DNA from: Cyclaneusma minus
Lineage: Eukaryota > Ascomycota > Leotiomycetes > Marthamycetales > Marthamycetaceae
DNA: 64,000 nt
Assembly: GCA_037179335.1 (NCBI GenBank)
Contig: JAKZHN010000003.1
Location: forward strand, 496,001-560,000
Direction of reading: 5' to 3'
Below, in pieces: positions 1-12,300 of this stretch. The translations under genes and the position numbers were made by a program. A model generated the notes under the pieces. That model worked only from the letters and a program-made list of their open reading frames with translations, did not search any database and was not told the DNA's origin. Within the stretch, counting starts at the first letter, position 1. Each line of letters begins with the position of its first letter.

Positions 1-1
1 A

Positions 2-1102
2 CTAGCTGAATGCACAACGCTCGCCGACGCCGCCGGATTCTTTCGCTTCTCTCTGCCCCGTGAATACGGCGGGCAATATGGGAGTAACTTATGGATGGCA
101 GTTATCCGTATGCATCTAGCACGCAAAGGGCTCGGCTTGTTCAACGACTTGCAAAATGAACATTCCGTTGTGGGCAATTTTCCTGACGTGTTGATGGTAA
201 GAGAATTTGGGAATCATGAACAGAAGAAGGAATTGATTGGAGGGAGATTGCGAGGAGAGGTCAGGATTGTGTTTGGGTTGACGGAGCCTTCGCATGGGTC
301 CGATGCTACACATATGGATACGACAGCTGTCAAGGTTGTAAGAGATGGCAAAGAGGGATGGCTGATTAACGGCACGAAGAAGTGGCAAACGGGTATGCAT
401 CGCGCGACACATGTTATTTTGTTTGCGAGAACGTCAGGCAGAGCGGGTGATGCGAAGGGGATCACGGCGTTCATCGTTCCTGCCACAACTGAAGGTGTGA
501 AGGTGGAAAGTTACGAGTGGACGTTTAACATGCCGACTGATCATGCGACTGTTTCCTACAAAGACGTGTTTCTTCCTTCAAGCACAAACCCGATCTTGGG
601 ACCAGAAGGCGAAGGACTGGCGATTGCGCAAACCTTCGTACACGAAAACCGCCTCCGCCAAGCAGCAAGTTCGCTAGGCGCAGCGCAGTTTTGCATCTCG
701 AAGGCGGTGGAATATGCCAAAGAACGACGCCCGTTCGGCAAACCACTTTCCTCAAACCAAGGAATCCAGTTCCCGCTCGTATCGCTGTATACGCAAGCCG
801 AAATGCTTGAACTCCTGATTCTGCGTACCGCTACGGAATTAGATGCTGCTGGGCCCTGGAGGACTTGGAAAGATAAGAAGGGGAATTTGGAAGCAGGGTT
901 GGGGGCGAAGGTCAGTATGTGTAATTTTTGGGCTAATAGATTGTGTTGTGGGGCGGCGGATGGGGCGATGCAGGTTCATGGAGGGAATGGGTATGGTAGG
1001 GAAATGCCGTTTGAACATATTTATCGGCATCATAGGAGGTATAGGATTACGGAGGGGAGTGAGGAGATTCAGATGAGGAAGGTGAGTGCGTTTTTGTTTT
1101 GA
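2..1102 (+). CDS. Acyl-CoA dehydrogenase, 5'-truncated by the window edge
   Basis: The frame is open from base 2, so the N-terminus lies outside the window; about 366 residues are visible. The segment PREYGGQYGSNLW is followed by the FAD/substrate-binding motif FGLTEPSHGSD near visible residue 90, by KERRPFGKPLSSNQGIQF, and by the C-terminal signature QVHGGNGYGREMPFEHIYR with YRITEGSEEIQ. The Glu in ITEG is the expected catalytic base of the family. The enzyme would oxidise an acyl-CoA to the trans-2-enoyl-CoA with FAD, in mitochondria or peroxisomes. The sequence resembles the ACAD10/11-like branch more than the short-chain enzymes; this is inference from motifs. The stop falls right after KVSAFLF, where family members normally end. 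A GTGAGT just before it could be a donor, but no extra exon is needed. The gene borders the repeat array on its right. Confidence 0.9.
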   Translation, partial: LAECTTLADAAGFFRFSLPREYGGQYGSNLWMAVIRMHLARKGLGLFNDLQNEHSVVGNFPDVLMVREFGNHEQKKELIGGRLRGEVRIVFGLTEPSHGSDATHMDTTAVKVVRDGKEGWLINGTKKWQTGMHRATHVILFARTSGRAGDAKGITAFIVPATTEGVKVESYEWTFNMPTDHATVSYKDVFLPSSTNPILGPEGEGLAIAQTFVHENRLRQAASSLGAAQFCISKAVEYAKERRPFGKPLSSNQGIQFPLVSLYTQAEMLELLILRTATELDAAGPWRTWKDKKGNLEAGLGAKVSMCNFWANRLCCGAADGAMQVHGGNGYGREMPFEHIYRHHRRYRITEGSEEIQMRKVSAFLF

Positions 1103-1600
1103 TGACCTTGGAGGTCCTGTTGGAAGTGGTGTGGGATGGAGTGAGGTGTTCGGAAGGGTGGCCGGGTGGCCAGGAACTTTCTGACATGGGGACGGGGTTG
1201 GAAAGTGCTGACAGTTCGTGAGCTCTAGGTTGCGGCATATCTGTTTGGCTTTGGTGGCAAGAAGAAACCTAAAGACGCTAAGTTGTAGAGCCAACCCAAA
1301 CAGCAGTCCCTCGACGCAACAGTTAAGCCGCTCTACGACGGTAGAACAGCGCTGTAGCAACAGCAAAGAATCGCAGAAAGGCAAGCCTTTCGAATATTGC
1401 GTGACCTGTCCAGTTGATTCATGTATGTTCAGAATCCAGAAGACCGAGAATTGAAGAACTACAAGGATGGATGCCCTTACCCCTTTGTTTTCACAATCTC
1501 GAACATGGACATGAAGAGAGGTACCAAAGCTGCTTTTTATATCTCTCGGGGGAGGTCCAAATCTGCAAGTAAAGCCACTAGCTCCACCAATGTCCAGAAA
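1103..1600. other. Intergenic region, no gene seen
   Basis: This is the 3' flank of the acyl-CoA dehydrogenase gene. Short open frames on both strands overlap each other and show no recognisable motif. Parts may be a further decayed unit of the 315-bp array that is clear from about 1.6 kb, but the TATA-like core is not visible here. Confidence 0.4.
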
Positions 1601-3330
1601 GCTCAAGCTTGCCTCACGTGCCACATCACTGAATCGCCTGGGTGAGAAGCGAGCGGCGGTGACGTCGGTATAAAGCTTGCCTGCTCGAGACTCTGTGCAG
1701 GCAAGGCAGCGGGGTATAAATAAGATACCTCCCCTCCACGATTGATTGTCCCCAGGATCCACCTAAGAAGATTAGCAATGCGATGTCCCATCGTCAAGTA
1801 AACACGAACTCATTCAGGGTGCTTGATCATGCGCAAAGTCGTGTGGACTCTTGGAGAGATCCATCTTACCCCTGGAACCTGCCGTCATGAAACAAAACCC
1901 CCGAGCCCGATTCGATATGCAAGCAGCCAAGGCGTACAAGATGAGTTCTACTGTCGTTGGACTTCCGCTGTTTTCGATGTGAGAGTGGGATCGGGCAGTA
2001 ATGTTGAGTGCCCGCATCATTACTGATAGACAAACAAAAACAAACACTCGGAGCTTAGTACTGATAAATTCGAGCGTGACGTCTCAGCCTTCTGCATAAC
2101 TATCTGCTGACCGCGGACCCATCCATAAACCGTTTCACCAACAACTCATGTTTGGAGAAAGGGAAGTTTGGGCTGCTGGCAAGGTCTTTTTTATAGCTGA
2201 AGCAGTGCCACGAGCGACCAAAACATCCACAAAGAAAAGGCCTCTCGTGACCACTGTCCATACGAAACAGCAAGATAGATCATCGTGGCTCGCAGGATTC
2301 CCAGCAGGGCTTAGCGCTGGATCGAGCAGTATATAGGTCTTCCTTGTGCTGCCTCTCCTCTCTTCTTTTTCATGCCCGGATTGTACTGAGTATCGGGCGA
2401 TGACTCAAGTTGCCATGCTCTTCTTTTGGATCGATCGAATGGTCGGGATGATGGCGATTCTATATTGGGATCTGCATATTCTAGGAAGCACCTCATGGCT
2501 CAAGGTCTATTCACACTCCTCTATGTCTTGGACTAAGATTCTGCTGCTGCGGACGATGTCTGCTGTCTCAAAGCCCTTACCCTATTGACCAGAACCCGAT
2601 TGCTCGCCTGTGGTCTGGTGAGATCACGTTACTTGGTTTTGGTGGCCAGGGCAGGTATAAAAAGAGCAAGCGCTGCCTTTATTCTTAGCTTTTCCAAGAG
2701 AAAAGTAGTATTGGCGGAGCAAGATGGCGGACTCTACTGTACGTACTTATCTCGTTTCTCTGTGGCTCCAGCTTGGAAAACAATCAACAAACGAGGTTAT
2801 TAGGTGCTTTCACTGTCCGAAAAAGAAAGCCACGCTGTCATCGAGCGGATTATTTACTGTCGTTCACTTACGGAACTGTTGCGGAGGGTCAGCTACCACT
2901 GGAATCTACCATCTCCCACTCAATGCTTCCGTGGTTCTCTCCCATGATCCCACCGACTATAAATAGATGCAGCATCACTGCTCCAGCCGTTCACAGGATA
3001 TCCCCGCACATTGGAGCCCTCATGACTTCTGTGCTAATTGATTACCGCTAGTACATCATGAAAATATTGCTTCCAAACCCCTGTAGTGTTGGCTGTTGGC
3101 TGAGCTCGATACACACCTTCTGCGCATCTTCAAAGTTCAAGTCTGATATTTTGGACACATTCTTCATCCCCTGTCAGGTCCTAGGAGAACTGTCGTAGAG
3201 CGTAAGCTGCTGCCGCCGCAACCTGTGTTCCTTTACTCGAAACCTTCACGGATCTCCCCCCTCGAGTATAAATAAACTGCAGTCCACTGAACCAGGCTGT
3301 GCGAAGAAATGGCTATAACGTAGCGAGGAT
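1600..3330 (-). repeat. Degenerate ~315-bp tandem array, minus orientation
   Basis: TATA-like cores read in plus direction at about 1714 (TATAAATAAG), 2330 (TATATAGG), 2655 (TATAAAAAG), 2958 (TATAAATAG) and 3267 (TATAAATAAA). The spacings are 616 (two units), 325, 303 and 309 bp. A CACGT box precedes the core in the unit at 2655 (GATCACGTTAC). This is the reverse complement of the layout seen from 3.4 kb onward, so these units lie in the opposite orientation. Identity between units is low and the boundaries are estimated from the cores. No unit has a convincing gene. Confidence 0.6.
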
Positions 3331-3600
3331 TCTGCTCCACGCTCTTCCAGCAGATGCGACGGAGATCAGGACAAAACCATGATGACTGGGGAGGATAGAT
3401 TGCAACATGACCCATGAGTCTTGTGCTGGCTCCCCTTTTTATAGATAGATTCTTAGAGGTCACGTGATTTCACCTGGCCTAGGCCGCAAACGTAAGCCGC
3501 TCCTGGCAATCGTGACGAGAAATTTCTGGATCTACCTACCTAGGTAATCATCAAATGCTCGAATCAGATCAAGCACCTGTTTTTATCATCCACTGCACAC
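3331..3600 (+). repeat. Single array unit in plus orientation next to the MFS gene
   Basis: At 3437-3445 the core CTTTTTATAG is followed about 18 bp later by GTCACGTGAT, the same order as in the plus-oriented array at 6-13 kb. The preceding unit (core at 3267) is in the opposite orientation, so the array flips between 3275 and 3437. The unit ends just before the 3' end of the permease gene. Confidence 0.55.
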
Positions 3601-3623
3601 ATCGTCCCTTACCAGCCCTCCAT

Positions 3624-5163
3624 CTAGAGCGTATATCTAAATCCCGGCGTCCCCTCAATCATCAACTCCCCCTTCGCCTGCCTCTTATTCATCTTCGACA
3701 TCCTCCACGACATCGCACAAACAATGACTATTAGAATAACCTGACTTGTAATACAAGTATACAGCCCCGGATGATACTGTGGCCTATCCTGCTGCCTAAA
3801 CGTCAAACTCCCAATAATCCCCCCAATCCCATCAAAGAAAATCAATATCGCCGCCGAGAACGCTCGTTTCCAATGTCCTCGCATGTTGTTACTCATATAA
3901 GCTTCATCCGCCGGCACATTGCAATGGCCCCCGGTAACAACTAGAAACACGCCGATGTAGCGCACAGCCACGATATCAACCCAGCCCAGCAGATAGACAC
4001 CGAGGATGCACACGAGTGAGTTGAAGATCAAAAGCGGTGCGCGCAAACGGTACTTGTCGGCAAACAGCGACATGAAGTACATAACAATGCAAGCAAAAAT
4101 ATACGGCGGCGCCGTCAAGATTTGACTCAGCCCCACACTAAAGCCCATCTCATCTCTCAAAATCAGCGGCAAAAAGAACGACACTGAATAATTGACCAGC
4201 GTCGTCAAACCAAATATCGCACCGAAGCCCCAGACGTTGAGGTCTTTGCCCGCGGAGAGGAATTTCTTGATGCTGAAGGCTTCGGCAGAAGCGTCGCCGC
4301 GATCGGCGTTTACGCGCGCTACGACCCAGTCGAGTTCGCGCGAATTGAGGAAGCGGAAGTTTTTGTGCAGCGCGCCGGCGTCGGGGAAGCCGACGACGAG
4401 GAAATAGCCGATGAAGGCAACACAGACAGTGATAATTCCCTCGATTATGAAGATCCAGCGCCAGCCTGCGAGGCCTCCCAAGCCGTCCATTTTCGTCAAA
4501 CCATAGGCCAAGATACCAGCAAATGCAGACGCAGAAGTGCCCAAGATGTAGAATAGTGCAAAGCGGGTTTGTACTTCGTAGCGCACGTACCAGGTGCTGA
4601 GGAGGTAGATGCAGCCGGGGAAGAAGGAGGCTTCGAGGGCACCGAAGATGACGCGGAGGCCGGCCATGGTCTGCCAGTCTTGCACGAAGGCGAGGCCGAT
4701 GGTGAGGCAGCCCCAGAGGAAGACGATTCCCGCAAGATGAACGCGCGGCCCCAGCGTTCGGGCGAGCCAGCCCGCCGGAAACTGAAAAGTCACGTAGGTG
4801 GAGAAGAATACCATCGTGATGATTTGGTAGCGAGACGGGTTGCCGACGTCGAGATCGAGGTCTTTGGACATTCTATCGCACACCGTGGTCAGCCGTCTGT
4901 TGTGCGAAACGCCGAAAGCCCACCTACCCAGCAATGTTCGCGGATCCGAGATTGAATCGGTCGGTCAGACTGATGCAGTACATCATTCCCGTTGCAGTAA
5001 GCAGGCGCCAGTCCACACGGCGGACGATGCGCTTTCCCTCCTCCTCGGTGAACTCATCTAGAATGCTTGCTGACGGGCTCGACGAATGCTCGGCGACGTA
5101 TTTTGGGCCGCCGATGATCTCGGCATTCTCGATATCGTACTTGTTTGGGCCGTAGGACGTCAT
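3624..5163 (-). CDS. MFS permease, anion:cation symporter (Dal5/Tna1-like) family
   Basis: Two exons, 4928-5163 and 3624-4872, are joined across a 55-bp intron (donor GTAGGT, acceptor GCGATAG), giving 494 residues. That is normal for this 12-TM family. The N-terminus is soluble and acidic (FTEEEGKRIVRRVDWRLL), followed by TM1 with LTDRFNLGSANIAG; the splice joins this directly to MSKDLDLDVGN. Further family hallmarks are FQFPAGWLARTLGPR, GALEASFFPGCIYLLSTWY and GWRWIFIIEG in the first half, and a second six-helix bundle at about residues 280-470. Relatives import allantoate, nicotinate, pantothenate or similar carboxylates across the plasma membrane; the substrate cannot be read from sequence. 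The gene lies inside the 315-bp repeat array, whose TATA-like cores upstream at 6-13 kb point in its direction of transcription. Confidence 0.92.
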
Positions 5164-6300
5164 GGCGATGGATGGTATAATATTGAGGGGAGCAGAGCTG
5201 GCATCTGCGGGGGCCCAGGGTTTCTATACATCTTCGTCGGTGTAGAGGTATTTTGAGTTTGGCGCAAGTCATCTAGGGCGACCCCGAAGGCTTATTTGTG
5301 GTCGGACTGGGCTCGACAAAAGCTAGCGAAAGCTTCTCCGCGAAGGTTTAGTCCGGCGACGGTCGGAATGCATGAAAATAGGTATGTCATAACCTCTGAT
5401 AGGTTGTCCATTGTCGAATGCAGTTGGTCAGGGAGGCCTATATGTATCGGAGTATAATGCATGTCTCGGAAAGGCGAGGAAAAGTCTTCGAGTGTGAAAG
5501 CTGTGGAAAGCAAGTCGATTAGCAGGCGCCTCATATTTTCACGTAGCATGGGAAGAGCATAGCGTAGACTTCGAAGTGTCAGTTACCTCACAGTACATGT
5601 ACGTGAGGACGGTGTGTCAAGTTTTGAAGGGGCGCTGCTGGCGGTGACGTTGCATAAGCCGCTAGGTCGCACGGATCGCCGGCAGGGGACGGGTGCACGG
5701 ACTGCCAAGTCACACTACCTTTTTCTTCTCCAAACCTTATTTCAACTCTCAACAACAACTCATCCTTCAAGTACCCTACGACTCCGATTCCCGCCTAGGC
5801 CTCGAAGTTCCTTATCAACGACAACTACAAAATGAATTCTGAAGCCTGAAACATTCCAAGAGGCTGCGATTCATTCGAGCCACGCTACATGAGGGAGTGT
5901 CTACGATAAGTCACGAGTCGAGGTGATGCAAACAAGCTCCATTCGTCAGCTCTTAGTCAGCTCAAAGGCCTATATATTGCTTGCCTCTCCCTGCCTGTTT
6001 TCCTCAATCTTTCTACGCGCTCGCAAAGAGAAGCCAGGTTTCTTTCCACGTTGTCTCAGCAGTGCTATGGGGTTCAGGTCTTGAGAAAGAGAGCTCAAAA
6101 TCAGAAACTTGTCCTTGGATCTTGAGCAAGCCTTGCTCTTTGACCAGAGTGCTAGAGACTACCAGATTCTTCTTTGGCAGTGGATAGCCTTCCCAGCGGT
6201 AACAAGAAACTGCAACAGCAAACAGCGCTACCGACAGAAGACAACTGGTGATTCTTGGACACGCAAAATCGGGTCTCTGCTGAAGCTTCTGAAGGCTTCT
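5164..6300. other. Upstream region of the MFS gene, no gene seen
   Basis: This region precedes the permease start codon. It holds short overlapping frames without motifs. A TATATATTG at about 5972 may be a decayed core of a first array unit, since the next clear core is at 6409. Nothing else is recognisable. Confidence 0.4.
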
Positions 6301-9300
6301 ATTGCTCCTTTCTTTCAGCAGGTCAACAGCATTGTCAAACTGGAAAACCATCCACGCTTGGCATGACGAGCATGATTTCTGAGTTGAAAAGAGCTGGAGC
6401 AAGCTCTCTTTTTATAGGCGAGGTTCTGAAGACCGCTGAGGTTATCTTGCGACCCTGTTCAGAGTGGAAGCGGGGGTACTTCCATGTCTCGACAGTTGAC
6501 TGACGGCACGGTGGTAGCGAGTGCCACCAACAGCAGAGAGCATGCAGTCCCAACTATCCAGCATTCTACGAGCTGTCGCTTCGATAAGTTACACTATTCC
6601 AACGAGTGTCTTCTTTGGCGTGGGAGGGTGATCTCCTACTTCCTCCCAGCAGATACACTGGCGCTCGAACATCGGCCGGGGTGTCTGACTTTTGGAAACG
6701 TGCCCCAGAACCTTGAGTAAGCCCTCCCTTTTATAGACGAAGAGTCTAGAGACCACCAGGGTTGCTTTGTTGTCCTGGACCGAAACAACGGGGAGGGGGA
6801 GCTGTTTGACAGTGGTGAGATATTACGACAGCCATACGCGCCATCGACAGCAGCGAGCAGGCATTCACAACGTCCCCTTGATTCTACAACTCCATCTTTT
6901 CACCAAGATAGACTACATCAACGAATGTTCACGACGTCTGGAGTTCTCCCACTTTCTCGCACCAGGTCCACAACATAAATTCCGCGTTCGAATGCTGGAA
7001 AACTTGTGGAGAAATCTTGAGCGAGCATCTCCTTTTATAGACAAAGTCTGGTCCCTGGAGACTGCTCGATGCCTTGTCCAGCTTCAAAGCGGGGAGAATC
7101 TCGCAAGTTGCGACGGTGACAGGAGCTTGCGGCGGTAAGGAATTGCCGACAACAGCAAACAGGGGTAGCTTTCCCAAAGGATTTCACATTAATGCATCTC
7201 TGCCCGCTATGATATGCAAACTGCATGTATTACATTCATAGTAGCAATGCTGGATATTCCTCAGCTTTCGAGAAAAGCACCGTCGTACTCGGAGCCATTT
7301 CATCAACCTGTCGGCTGCGAAGGGGAAAGCTTGTCCAAGAATCGTGGGCAAGCCCGCCTTTTTATAGGTAGCCAAATCTTAAAGATCACATGATCTTGCT
7401 TGTCTGCCTCGAAGCGAGAGCCCCGAAACATTTCGACAGTCACGAGAAATTGCGGTAGTAGGTGTAAATTGTCGACAGTAGCGATGCTGGATCCGAGATG
7501 TGCTACTTCAAATTTGCACACAAAACCCAGAGTGCTCAAGCAGATCTGGCTATGCTGAATTTCAAATCAGATACGACACACGAAATATCGTGATGGACTC
7601 TTCTCGGGAAACTCAAACTTACCCAGAAACCTTCCCAGCAGCCCCCCCTTTATATACCCCAATTCCGGGGACTGCCAAGTTTGTCTTACTCTTACCCGAG
7701 CTTGAGCAAGTTTAGGTTTTCGACAGTGCTGAGACAGTGTGGTGGCAGGAAGTGCTCGCGACAGCAGCTATTAGCAACAATAGCAGCGCTTGACAACCTA
7801 GTTCCGTCGTCTGAGCTGCGTTCCATGCGCAGAATCTCGAACTCTGGACGAGGATGGCTCGTTCTCATGGGGGCTTGGAACGAAGTCAAGGAAGCGAGGA
7901 AACAAGATCCCAGATTCGCATCGAGCGGTTGATTTTCTAAGGGAAAAGATGTCGAGCCACTTTGAGCAAGCAACACTTTTTATAGGCAGCGGCCTCGAGA
8001 TTACTAGATTTGCCTCGCGATTTACGCAACGCATTAGGACATCTCGACGGCAGTAGGACGTTGTGGCAGCAGAGGTTATTATCCAGGATATCCGTGTGGC
8101 AAGATGGGCCTACGGAGAAATTACGCATTCGGTAAAAGCCGAATCAGAATTTTACCGCTCCTCATCATAGCTGAATGCAGGTTCCGAAAGAGGGTACCCA
8201 AGGTAGAAGGTGCGACTCAAGTGGAGACTGGAGCACCTTAGTAGTTGAGACTTGAAAGAGGGATGCCTTTCAGAGTGGGTGCGAGCCTCTGTATTTATAG
8301 AAAAGTCCTGAGGGTGGGTGTCAGATCTGCTTCGCTCGTACTCGCAGCGGTTTTTCTCATCGGCGGTAACGGGATGAGAGGACAGCAAGAAACGCTATCG
8401 ACAGCAGCGGGCAGGGGTGACGGTGAAACATCCCACAGGCTTGCTCAGCGAGCCTATGCCTCATTCGTGGATCTTTGATTCAGAATTGGCTGATTTCTTG
8501 ACGATTTGGAACAAAGCCTCTGAGATCACAAAACGGAATCGTGGACTGTGGTACTCCAATCAAAGCCAAACCAGCCATTACGAAGCATATCCCGTAGACT
8601 TGAGCAACCATGGCTTTTTATAGACAAATTCTGGGGAGCGCACGGTCCAGGTTAGCCTCGTGCGGATTTACAGCAAGGGATGGGCTTCTCTCCTCTGTCC
8701 GAATCTGACGATAAACAGATAGTACGGCGGTGAAAGCCTTTGTCGGCAGCAGGTAGCGGGTAATCCTAGCTACGCACTTCTCGCTTGAGAGCTGCGTTGA
8801 CTTTTCTGGTGCGTTGGAATGCGAACTGATCCTTCACTGCAAGTATTGTGGACAAAATCTCGAATGTGGGGAAACAGAGCGATCGGATTCTGCGCTTTGC
8901 TTGGTCCTTTGAAGACTTACAGCCTGGAGCAAGCCCCCCTTTTATAGCTAAGACCAGGACCTAGAAGCCGCACGGGTTGTCTAACCACAGATGGATGCCG
9001 AGGATTTTGTCGAAAGCAGCAAGCGGGCACGACAGCAGAGACGATGATCAAGAACAGATTACAGTCCATCGTGAGATTTGAAAAACGACCTGGATCTCGC
9101 ACTCAGCTTACAGAAATCTACGTCAGAGACGGCTCGACGAGACACATATTGTGGGAGATCTAAAATGAATCACAAGAACCTGGTGCAAGGTCGAGACTTA
9201 TTCAAGAACCTTGGAGAGCCTTCCCTTTTTATAGGCAAGATCCGGTGTCCCCTCAGCCACCTCGTCAGATTTACCTTGGTGCCCTTCTTGGACTAGAGGC

Positions 9301-12300
9301 GGGGAGTGCTTCATAGTTTCGACAGCAACGACGCACTCTGACGGTAGTAGGCTACTATCAGTAGTCACAATGGGTACAGGTACAGGAGTGAGAATCAGAA
9401 CTAGTCGTTCGAAACATAGTCTGCTATGCAGTGAAGGCACAAAGCAGATAATTAACGTGTTTGACGGTACGTATCTTGTGGAAGCATGTCTAGGACCTTT
9501 GAGTAAGCTGCCCTCTTTATATCTAAGATTCAAAGACCGGAGCCACAAAAACTGACAGGTGGCCTTACCCGGCTTCAGGGCCAACTGGATCTTCGACAAC
9601 AGAAAAGCTTCACGACAGCACGAGATACCATCGACAACCGACAACGGCAATTGTAATGTGAGGAGACAGAACATCGCCTCGAAGCTGGGTCTCATTCACA
9701 CAAATTTGCATCGGCATTGGGACGCTCTCATGGACAAAGTGATGGTACTTACTGTGACCAATGTAGAGGTGGTATAGGTGCGAGGACTCTGTCTAAGAAC
9801 CACGGGCAAGTCGTCCTTTTTATAGACGATGCCTGGTATGTGGATGCTTCCTGATTCTTCTTGCGTCAGCATAGAGAGGGAATGATATTTCTCCTAGCAA
9901 TCAACAGCAATCGGGGATCACGGCGACAGGAAGCTGCTACCGACAGCAGCAATATTGTAAGACGAGTCGTCTTCTGGGAACCGATGAGCAGGATCTTAGG
10001 CCTGGTTTGGACCACCCTCGGATTGGCTTTGGTCCTGACTGGAATGAAGGAAGTCGTGGGAGTAAGACTCGAGTCGACTTTGGTCGCCACTTGAAATTGA
10101 AAATTGGCCCAATATGGTTGAGCAAGCTCACCTTTTTATAGGCAGCAGCCTGGAGGGGAAGCCGATGGGTTTGAGCTTACACTAAGTAAATCGCTAAGAC
10201 TTAATCATCGCGGCCTCCATGCTGAGATTTTCTATGTCCGACAGTGACGAGGCAACACGGCAGCGTGAGCAGTCATCAACAGCAGAATATGGTAGAAGTC
10301 ACTGTCCAAGAAGGTTGAGCAAGAGCTTGAATTGCCGCGGTCTTACGGATTTTGGCGTAGGCTCGGAAGTGAGCTCACAAAGTGGCTCATGTCGCGTCTC
10401 GTCGGGAAAAAAGACGAAGTTGGAGGAGAGATGTCCAACAATCAGAGTTCCGGCTCCCTTTTTATAGATATAATTGGGTTTCTGGAGTCCCACGCTCTCT
10501 CTTGGATTGCCTCAGAGCAAGGATGAGTCTTCTCTGGATATCTAGCGGTTTCGATATCCCACAAAAGATAATTAGCTGCTACTGACAACATCTGCAATGA
10601 AAAGACACGTTGTCGTCCAAATCTGTACCCAGTATGCAGAGAGCTGAAATTGGACGTCATTATGTTGAACTCTGATGCAGGCTTTGAGGTGAGGCAACAA
10701 TGTTGTGGAAGTCAAATCAGCTCGCAAGCTTTGGCTATGGAAACATGTTGTAGGATCGTACGTAGGCTGTCCTTCTTTTAATCTAGTCACTGAGACCTTC
10801 GCGATTGGTCTTCCCGCTGAAAGCAGAGCGAATTCTTTCGACAGATCCAAGGTGAGACGGTGGTCAGGAGCGCTTCCACCAGCAGTAAGTGCGGTCATGT
10901 TGAGTGAGCATGAGTTTGAAGCCACCAGATCTGCACTGATATGGAACTCCTGAAGTAGGGTGGGAGCTTTGATTCTTAGTACACATCATGTGCTTGATAT
11001 CGCATTCAATCTTGTCCAAGAATCATGGAAAATTCAGTCTTTTTATAGCGAGAGGGTCTGAACTCTGGAGACTGTGAGAGCTGCCCGGCACCAACTGACA
11101 GAAATTTGGGAGTGTTTATGGATTGCGACAGTGATGAGCTAGTATGGTATCAGAGAGTCATATCAACAGCAGCTGCCTTAGGACTAGCCGCTCGAAAAGT
11201 CGTGCTTGACGTGCGCAGACTGGAACCAACTTTGGCGGGTTTTTGCGCTGACTCTGACCTTCGGATGTAGCTCTTGCGGAAAGGGAACAAAGATCACATC
11301 GTAAAGCGGATCCATGACTGATTGCAATCATGTCGAACAAGCTTGAGCGAGCCATTCCTTTTATACACAAGGAGTCTGGGCGCTGTAAGGTCCACCTTGG
11401 AACCTTCCTAGGCATGAGATTGCGGCGGGAGAGCTTTGTGAGCTGCGAAAGTGACAAGGCCGCGTGGGAGCAGGGCGCACTGCCAACGGCAGCGGTGCCG
11501 TGGAACTCGTCAAATGAAAGCTATGTCCAGTTTGCATGGGTGCAAAGTGGTCGTCTCCCATTCTGGTTTCATACTTGGGGTCAAGAAACAAGCCAAGTCG
11601 CATTGCAGTTCCACACAGATCGAAACTGATCCCACGACCATGGGTAAACTTACACTTTTATAGACGAAATCTAGGTATCACCAGGGCCATCTCAAGGTCT
11701 TTGAGGAGTCAGGACGCGAACCTTTGGAATGCGGGGAGACATCGGGAATTGTGATAGTGAACAAGCCGCACGGCAGCAGGGAGCACTTACAGCAGTAAAG
11801 TGGCGCAAAGTTCGTCGCTTAAAGGCTTTGTCCTACTAGCAGGAGTTCAAGATGGTCAATCTTTACCGAGTGAGTGAGACCAGATTGGACGCAGACTTTG
11901 AGTTGACGATCATTGCCATTGTCTCGCATTGTACATATTGTTTGGGTTGGAAAAGCATGTCGAATAAGCCTGAGCGAGGGCCCCATGTTATAGCCAAAAT
12001 CTAGGCACTCTCAGATTCGCTTGCTGCCTTGCCTGTGCGTAGCACACGCAAAGGAGTTACGAGACCCCATGGTTCAATAATGACGAGTCAATACGGCAGC
12101 AGGGAATCCCTTCGACAGGATCAATAGCCAATGTTGCACGAATTGTTGGGCATAAGCAGTGTCAGCGCCCAGAAGTCAAAGTCGGTCAATTCCTTCACTT
12201 AATCTGAACATGCTTCCGAATCCCGGAAATTGGACCATAAAGCTAAAGAACATAAGACAAGTCGTATTTGGCTCGAACTCGTCTTGGTAGTTCATACTGG

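Noticed and set aside
1080..1102. GTGAGT near the end of the acyl-CoA dehydrogenase as a splice donor
   Set aside because: Reading through gives KVSAFLF and a stop, which matches the usual end of the family, so no intron is needed.
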